DNA of 64,000 nucleotides from Microbacterium sp. Root180 (lineage in GTDB: Bacteria; Actinomycetota; Actinomycetes; Actinomycetales; Microbacteriaceae), in contig NZ_LMHS01000001.1 in NCBI RefSeq assembly GCF_001428485.1, forward strand, positions 372,404-436,403. The letters run 5' to 3'. The notes beneath the pieces were generated by a model. It had not been told where the DNA came from, made no database searches, and saw only the letters and a list, made by a program, of their open reading frames with translations. The position numbers were made by a program, and so were the translations under genes. Positions 59,464 to 64,000 of this stretch are shown one piece after another. Position 1 is the first letter of the stretch. Each line of letters begins with the position of its first letter.

Positions 59464-61152
59464 TCAGGAGTGCACGCGGCCCGCCGCGATGCGCACGACA
59501 CGGTCCACGAGGCATTCCGGCACGGCGACGTGGGAGATCAGCACGACGGCTTGATCGGGTTCGACGGCGCCGAGCAGGTCGGCGAGGAGGGCATCGGATG
59601 CCTCGGGGTCGACGCCCGCGGTCGGCTCGTCGAGCACGAGCACCGGGAAGCCCCGGAGCAGGCCGCGTGCCAGAGCGATGCGCTGCGCCTGGCCGCCCGA
59701 CACGAGCGATCCGCGCTCGCCGACGCGCGCGTCGAGTCCGCCGCGGGCGCGCAGCCAGTCGCCGAGGCCGACGCGACCGAGGATCGCCTCCAGCTCGGCG
59801 TCGGTGGCCGATTCGCGGGCGAACAGCAGGTTCTGCCGGATGTCCTCGTCGAACAGCATCGGATGCTGCTCGCACAGCCCGACGGTCAGGCGCACGTCGT
59901 CGCCGGCGAGGTCGTGCGCGGAACGCCCGCCGATCTCGTACACCCCGTCCACCTCGAGGAATCGCACGAGCGCATGGGCGAGAGTGGTCTTGCCGGCGCC
60001 GCTCGGACCGATGACGAGCACGCGCTCGCCGGGGCGGATGTCGAGATCGACGTCGTGCAGGCCCGCGTCTTCATCTCCCGGCCAGCGGACGGAGGCTCCC
60101 CGCAGCCGCAGCCGCACGCCGTCGCCGAGTGCCGGAGCCTCGCCGGTCGCCCTCACGGTCTCCTCGACGAGCCCGTCGGGCAGGGTGCCGGGAAGCGCGC
60201 CGGCGATGCGCTCGGCCGACGCCCTGACCTGCCGCCACGCCGCTGCCGCCATCGGTACCGCGGCGAACACCTCGAACACGGCCAGCGGAACGAGGACGGC
60301 GACGGCGAGCGACGGGCCCTCGAGCGCTCCGGATGCTGCGCCTGGGAGCGCCGCGAGGACGGCGAGGATCGATGCCGCGCCGGCCAGGAGCGACACGACG
60401 GCGGCGGTGCCGGCCTGGGCGCCCGACCGGCGCACCACCGCGCGGCGGAGCGCGGAGTCGGCGCCCGTGATCCTCGCGCGGCTCTGCTCCTCGGCCCCGT
60501 ACGCGAGGAGCACGTCGAGGCTGCCGAGGTGGTCGAGCACGGCATCCGCGAGGCGCGCACGCAACGGCGCGATCTCGTGCTCCGCGCGGCCGCCCGCAGC
60601 CCAGCCCCACAGGGTGGCCGCAACCCCCGCGACGAGCAGGCACGCGAGGAGCGTGAGCGCAGCGGGCCACCACACGAACGCCACCAGCACGACCGCCCCG
60701 AGCGCGACGGTCGCCGAGGCCACCAGCGGCTGAACGACGCGCAGCGGCAGATTCTGGAGGTCGTCGACGTCGTCGACCAGGGCGCCCAGGACGGACCCAC
60801 GGCGCGTGTGCGACAGGCCGTCGGGCGCGAGCGGCACCAGCCGACGCACCAGAGAGGCGCGGGTCGTGGCGAGCTGCCGGAGGGCGGCGTCGTGGCCGGT
60901 GAGGCGCTCGAGGTAGCGGAAGGACGCGCGGGACAGAGCGAAGAAGCGCACGCCGACCACGGCGGCGGACAGGTAGAGGACGGGCGGCTGTTCGCTGGCA
61001 CGCACGATGAGCCACGCACTCACCGCGAGCAGAGCCACGGCCGAGGCCTCCGAAGCGAAGCCCGACGCGAGTGCCGGCCAGAACCGGCGCACTGGGGGGA
61101 GCGCGCCGCGGAGGACGTTCGACGTCGTCGCGGCGGTGCCGGGGGAGCTCAT
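59464..61152 (-). CDS. cydC: Thiol reductant ABC exporter subunit CydC
   Basis: 562 residues: six-TM exporter domain (about 15-290) and ATPase (IGPSGAGKTTLAHAL, SGGQAQRIALARGLL, LVLDEPTAGVD). With CydD it exports glutathione-like thiols/cysteine needed to assemble cytochrome bd. Start ATG at 61152 overlaps the cydD stop; the frame to 61272 is ignored. Confidence 0.92.
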   Translation of the reverse strand: MSSPGTAATTSNVLRGALPPVRRFWPALASGFASEASAVALLAVSAWLIVRASEQPPVLYLSAAVVGVRFFALSRASFRYLERLTGHDAALRQLATTRASLVRRLVPLAPDGLSHTRRGSVLGALVDDVDDLQNLPLRVVQPLVASATVALGAVVLVAFVWWPAALTLLACLLVAGVAATLWGWAAGGRAEHEIAPLRARLADAVLDHLGSLDVLLAYGAEEQSRARITGADSALRRAVVRRSGAQAGTAAVVSLLAGAASILAVLAALPGAASGALEGPSLAVAVLVPLAVFEVFAAVPMAAAAWRQVRASAERIAGALPGTLPDGLVEETVRATGEAPALGDGVRLRLRGASVRWPGDEDAGLHDVDLDIRPGERVLVIGPSGAGKTTLAHALVRFLEVDGVYEIGGRSAHDLAGDDVRLTVGLCEQHPMLFDEDIRQNLLFARESATDAELEAILGRVGLGDWLRARGGLDARVGERGSLVSGGQAQRIALARGLLRGFPVLVLDEPTAGVDPEASDALLADLLGAVEPDQAVVLISHVAVPECLVDRVVRIAAGRVHS

Positions 61153-62822
61153 GCGGCCACCTCGCTCGGCTCGAGGCGCACGATCGCATCGGCGATCGTG
61201 CGCGCGCTCGTACGATGCGAGATCAGCAGCACGGCGGCGCCGCCGTCGGCGAGCGCGCGCACGCCGGTCCACAGGGCGGCCTCGGTGTCGGGATCGAGCG
61301 CGGAGCTCGGCTCATCGAGGGCGAGCACCGCGGCGCGGCCGCACAGGTGCCGGTAGAACGCGCGCGCCACCGCGACCCGCTGCGCCTGGCCGCCCGAGAG
61401 TCCCGCTCCCTGCACGCCCAGCTCTCTCGCCGGGTCGAGCTCGCTCGCGCAGGCGAGGTCGAGGGCGCGCTGCACGACCGTCGGATCGGGGGCGCCGTCG
61501 CCCAGGGCCACGTTCGCCGCGATCGAGCCGGTGACGAGGCCGGGGTGCTGCCCCGCCCACGCCAGCCACGCCGAAGGGGGGAGCGTCCGCACGTCTGCGC
61601 CGCCGTACGCCGCCGCGCCCTCGTAGTCCGCGGCGCCGCGGAGTGCCGCGAACAGACTCGACTTGCCCGCGCCGCTCGGCCCCTCGATGAGCACGACCGA
61701 TCCGGGCGCCGCCTCGAGGTCGACGGGAGGCAGCATCCGCTCGCCGCGCCGCACGCGCACGCCGGTCAGCGTCAATACCGAACCCGGCACTGCCGCCGAT
61801 ACAGCGGTCGCGCCGGCCCGCGCACCGCGGGCGGCGTCGAGCACGGCGAACACGTCGTCGGTCGCCGCCACGCCCTCGGCGGCGGCATGGAACTGCACCC
61901 CCACCTGCCGCAGCGGAAGGTAGGCCTCGGGCGCGAGCAGCAGCACGAACAGTCCGACCGTGAGCGCGAGGGCGCCGTCGATGAGGCGGAATCCGATCGA
62001 GACCGCGATGATCGCCACCGAGATGCTCGCCAGGAACTCCAGCGCGAAGCCCGACAGGAACGAGATGCGCAGCACCCGCATCGTCTCGCGGCGGTATTGG
62101 CCCGTGACGTGCTCGATGGATGCCGCCGCGCGGTGCTGCCGGCCGAAGACCTTGAGCGTCGACAGGCCCTGGACGGTGTCGGCGAAGCGCGCCGCCAAGC
62201 GCTGCAGCGTGCGCCACTGCCGCTGCTGCACGGTGCGGGTGGCGAGGCCGATGAGCACCATGAAGATCGGGATGAGCGGGAGCGTCAGCAGGACCGTGAG
62301 GCCCGAGATCCAGTCCTGCCACCACATGACCGCGACGATGATCGGCGTGGCGACGACCGTCTGCACCAGCTGGGGCAGGTACCGGCCGAAGTACGCGTCG
62401 AGCGCGTCGAGCCCGCGTCCCGCCGTGACAGCCAGCTGTGCCGAATTGCGGATGCCGAGCCATTCCGGTCCGAGGACTCCGACCGCCGCGACCAGGGCGG
62501 TCCTCAGCTGCATCTGCACGCGCGCGGCCGCGCGGGCGGCGACGGCCTCGCGGGCCCAGATCAGGACCGACCGCACGGCGACCACCGCGGCGAGGGCGCC
62601 CAGCGTGACAGCGAGGTCGGGGAGCGGCATCCCGTCGATCGCGCCGGTGATCGCCCGCGTCAGCAGCCACGCGAAGGCGACGACGACGGCCGTCTGCGCG
62701 ACGGCGATCGCCCCGATCGCCACGAAGAAGCCGCGGGAGGCGCCGGCGTACCGCAGCAGGCGCGGATCGACGGGCCTGCCTGACGTGCGGGGCGGCCCCG
62801 CGCTCTCCGATTCGCTGCTCAC
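61149..62822 (-). CDS. cydD: Thiol reductant ABC exporter subunit CydD
   Basis: 557 residues: exporter TM domain (LLRYAGASRGFFVAIGAIAV) and ATPase (IEGPSGAGKSSLFAAL, LSGGQAQRVAVARAFY, LALDEPSSALD). Partner of CydC. The start is a GTG at 62822. About 58 bp separate it from cydB, in the order cydA-cydB-cydD-cydC. Confidence 0.92.
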   Translation of the reverse strand: MSSESESAGPPRTSGRPVDPRLLRYAGASRGFFVAIGAIAVAQTAVVVAFAWLLTRAITGAIDGMPLPDLAVTLGALAAVVAVRSVLIWAREAVAARAAARVQMQLRTALVAAVGVLGPEWLGIRNSAQLAVTAGRGLDALDAYFGRYLPQLVQTVVATPIIVAVMWWQDWISGLTVLLTLPLIPIFMVLIGLATRTVQQRQWRTLQRLAARFADTVQGLSTLKVFGRQHRAAASIEHVTGQYRRETMRVLRISFLSGFALEFLASISVAIIAVSIGFRLIDGALALTVGLFVLLLAPEAYLPLRQVGVQFHAAAEGVAATDDVFAVLDAARGARAGATAVSAAVPGSVLTLTGVRVRRGERMLPPVDLEAAPGSVVLIEGPSGAGKSSLFAALRGAADYEGAAAYGGADVRTLPPSAWLAWAGQHPGLVTGSIAANVALGDGAPDPTVVQRALDLACASELDPARELGVQGAGLSGGQAQRVAVARAFYRHLCGRAAVLALDEPSSALDPDTEAALWTGVRALADGGAAVLLISHRTSARTIADAIVRLEPSEVAA

Positions 62823-62880
62823 AACGTCTTCGACCCTACCGACCCCACGCCGCGCGCCCGACAGAGTCGCGCACCGGTAC

Positions 62881-63912
62881 TCAATGGACGGTCGCGGCGG
62901 CCTTCTCGATCCGAGTCCGCGACACCCGCTTGCGGAAGATCCAGTACGTCCAGCCCTGATAGAGCAGCACGAGGGGCAGGAAGATGAGGGCCGCCCACGA
63001 CATGATCGTCAGCGTGTAGTCGGTGCTCGACGCGTTCTCGATCGTGAGGCTGTTTGCGAGGTCGGTGCTCGACGGCATGACGAACGGGAAGAGCGCGAAC
63101 CACAGGGCCAGCACCGCAGTGACGATCGTGGCGGCGCCGAAGCCGAACGCCCAGCCTTCGCGGCCTCGCGCGTTGGAGATCCACGATGCGATGAGCAGCA
63201 CGGCGGCGACCGCCGAGAGGATCGCCGTCACCATCGCGAACTCGCGCCCTTCGCCGAACGCCATCCCGACCGTCCAGGCCAGGAACGCCGCGGCGACCAC
63301 GATCGTGATGAGGCCGGCACGTCCCGCGAGCCGTCGCGCGTCCGCGGCGACCTGGCCGTCGGTCTTCAGCGCCACGAAGTACACCCCGTGCGTGAAGAAC
63401 AGGAGCAGGGTCGTGAGCCCGCCGAGAAGTCCGTAGGGGTTGAGGAGCGTGACGAGCGAGCCGGTGAACTCGTGGTCTGCGTCCAGCGGCACGCCCTGCA
63501 CGATGTTGGCGACCGCAACGCCCCAGAGCAGGGCGGGCACGGCCGAGCCGACGACGATCATCGTGTCGAAGCCCCTCTTCCAGCGCAGGCTGTCGCGCTG
63601 GTGCCGGTACTCGAAGGACACACCGCGCAGGATCAGCGCCAGCAGGATCAGCAGCAGCGCCAGGTAGAACCCGCTGAAGAGCGTGGCGTACCACTCCGGG
63701 AACGCCGCGAACAGGCAGGCGCCGGCGACGATGATCCACGTCTCGTTGAGGTCCCAGACGGGGCCGATGGTGTTGATGATCTGCCGGCGGCCGATGTCGT
63801 CCTTGCCGAGGAACGGCAGTGACATGCCGACGCCGAAGTCGAACCCGTCGAGCACGAAGTATCCGACGAACAGGAATCCGACGATCCAGAACCAGAGGTA
63901 TGCGAGGTCCAT
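62881..63912 (-). CDS. cydB: Cytochrome bd ubiquinol/menaquinol oxidase subunit II (CydB)
   Basis: 343 residues with about nine TM segments. The opening FVLDGFDFGVGMSLPFLG and GPVWDLNETWIIVAGACLFAAFPEWYATLFSGFY-type region (WYATLFSGFYLAL) are diagnostic. It forms the high-affinity terminal oxidase with CydA. AGGAG precedes the ATG at 63912; nine bases follow the cydA stop. Confidence 0.95.
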   Translation of the reverse strand: MDLAYLWFWIVGFLFVGYFVLDGFDFGVGMSLPFLGKDDIGRRQIINTIGPVWDLNETWIIVAGACLFAAFPEWYATLFSGFYLALLLILLALILRGVSFEYRHQRDSLRWKRGFDTMIVVGSAVPALLWGVAVANIVQGVPLDADHEFTGSLVTLLNPYGLLGGLTTLLLFFTHGVYFVALKTDGQVAADARRLAGRAGLITIVVAAAFLAWTVGMAFGEGREFAMVTAILSAVAAVLLIASWISNARGREGWAFGFGAATIVTAVLALWFALFPFVMPSSTDLANSLTIENASSTDYTLTIMSWAALIFLPLVLLYQGWTYWIFRKRVSRTRIEKAAATVH

Positions 63913-63921
63913 GGCGCGCTC

Positions 63922-64000
63922 CTAGTAGACCGTCGTCGGAGTGTCGGCGACCGCGAGCTCGCCCGGGTCGGGATCGTCGGGTCCGGGCAAGGGGTCCGGC
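63922..64000 (-). CDS. cydA: Cytochrome bd oxidase subunit I (CydA), C-terminal end only
   Basis: The last 25 codons before the TAG at 63922 read PDPLPGPDDPDPGELAVADT and then PTTVY, a hydrophilic Pro/Asp-rich tail. The assignment comes from its position nine bases upstream of cydB in the same direction and from the tail composition usual for actinobacterial CydA. The rest is outside the window. Confidence 0.75.
   Translation of the reverse strand, partial: PDPLPGPDDPDPGELAVADTPTTVY

Overview
The window is about 70% GC. It has tightly packed genes, frequent ATGA/GTGA stop-start overlaps, many GTG starts, an L10 leader ahead of rplJL, and a sortase-assembled pilus. Together with the protein families, this points to a high-GC Gram-positive actinobacterium, most likely of the Microbacteriaceae (Microbacterium-like). 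This assignment rests on gene content and base composition only. I saw no tRNA, rRNA, CRISPR array, transposase or integrase.

Layout. 1-2.1 kb: the end of an ECF sigma gene with its YCII partner, a small membrane protein and a transglutaminase-like protein. 2.2-10.4 kb (minus strand, then a divergent transporter): a homoprotocatechuate (4-hydroxyphenylacetate) meta-cleavage operon, read as FAH-RraA fusion, gntR, hpaE, hpaD, hpaH, hpaI, with a divergent MHS-type transporter. 10.5-20.2 kb: a phenylacetate (paa) locus with a TetR regulator (probable PaaR), paaF-H-Z-I, then paaA-B-C-D-E-G. Each paa operon starts behind a near-identical operator. 20.2-26.8 kb: a ThDP enzyme, a NIPSNAP protein, an IclR regulator divergent from a class A flavin monooxygenase (3-hydroxybenzoate/phenol type), and a succinate-semialdehyde dehydrogenase. 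The dehydrogenase can take the succinate semialdehyde released by HpaI into the TCA cycle. 26.9-29.2 kb: a winged-helix protein and rplJ-rplL. 29.2-34.4 kb: LacI regulator plus a carbohydrate ABC importer (binding protein and two permeases, no ATPase). 34.4-38 kb: DUF305 and DUF3105 proteins, a Bcr/CflA-type exporter and a Ddn-like protein. 38.3-46 kb: a pilus locus with a large LPATG tip protein, a SpaH-type LPLTG backbone pilin, a class C sortase and a short protein with sortase-like features. 46-49 kb: a small orphan, a PAP2 phosphatase and a HerA-like ATPase. 49-57.1 kb: molybdenum cofactor synthesis (moaB, moaE / moaD, DUF6457, mobA, moaC, moeA, moeB) and molybdate uptake (HTH-TOBE, modABC). 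57.1-64 kb: GNAT, an NAD(P)-binding DUF2867-like protein, and the cydABDC operon of cytochrome bd oxidase and its ABC exporter (cydA only as a 3' fragment).

The most unusual signal is a set of dispersed palindromic elements of 60-90 bp. They have conserved arms and unrelated loops. At least three arm families occur twice each in this window. Some copies sit between genes inside operons. Others lie within reading frames: the interdomain linker of the FAH-RraA fusion, the N-terminal extension of PaaC, the first residues of PaaA (a different short repeat), and the start codon plus first residues of the IclR regulator. This resembles the in-frame palindromic elements described in Rickettsia.

Other points: entry enzymes for both aromatic pathways (HpaBC, HpaF, PaaK, PaaJ) are absent from the window, so these operons must work with genes elsewhere.
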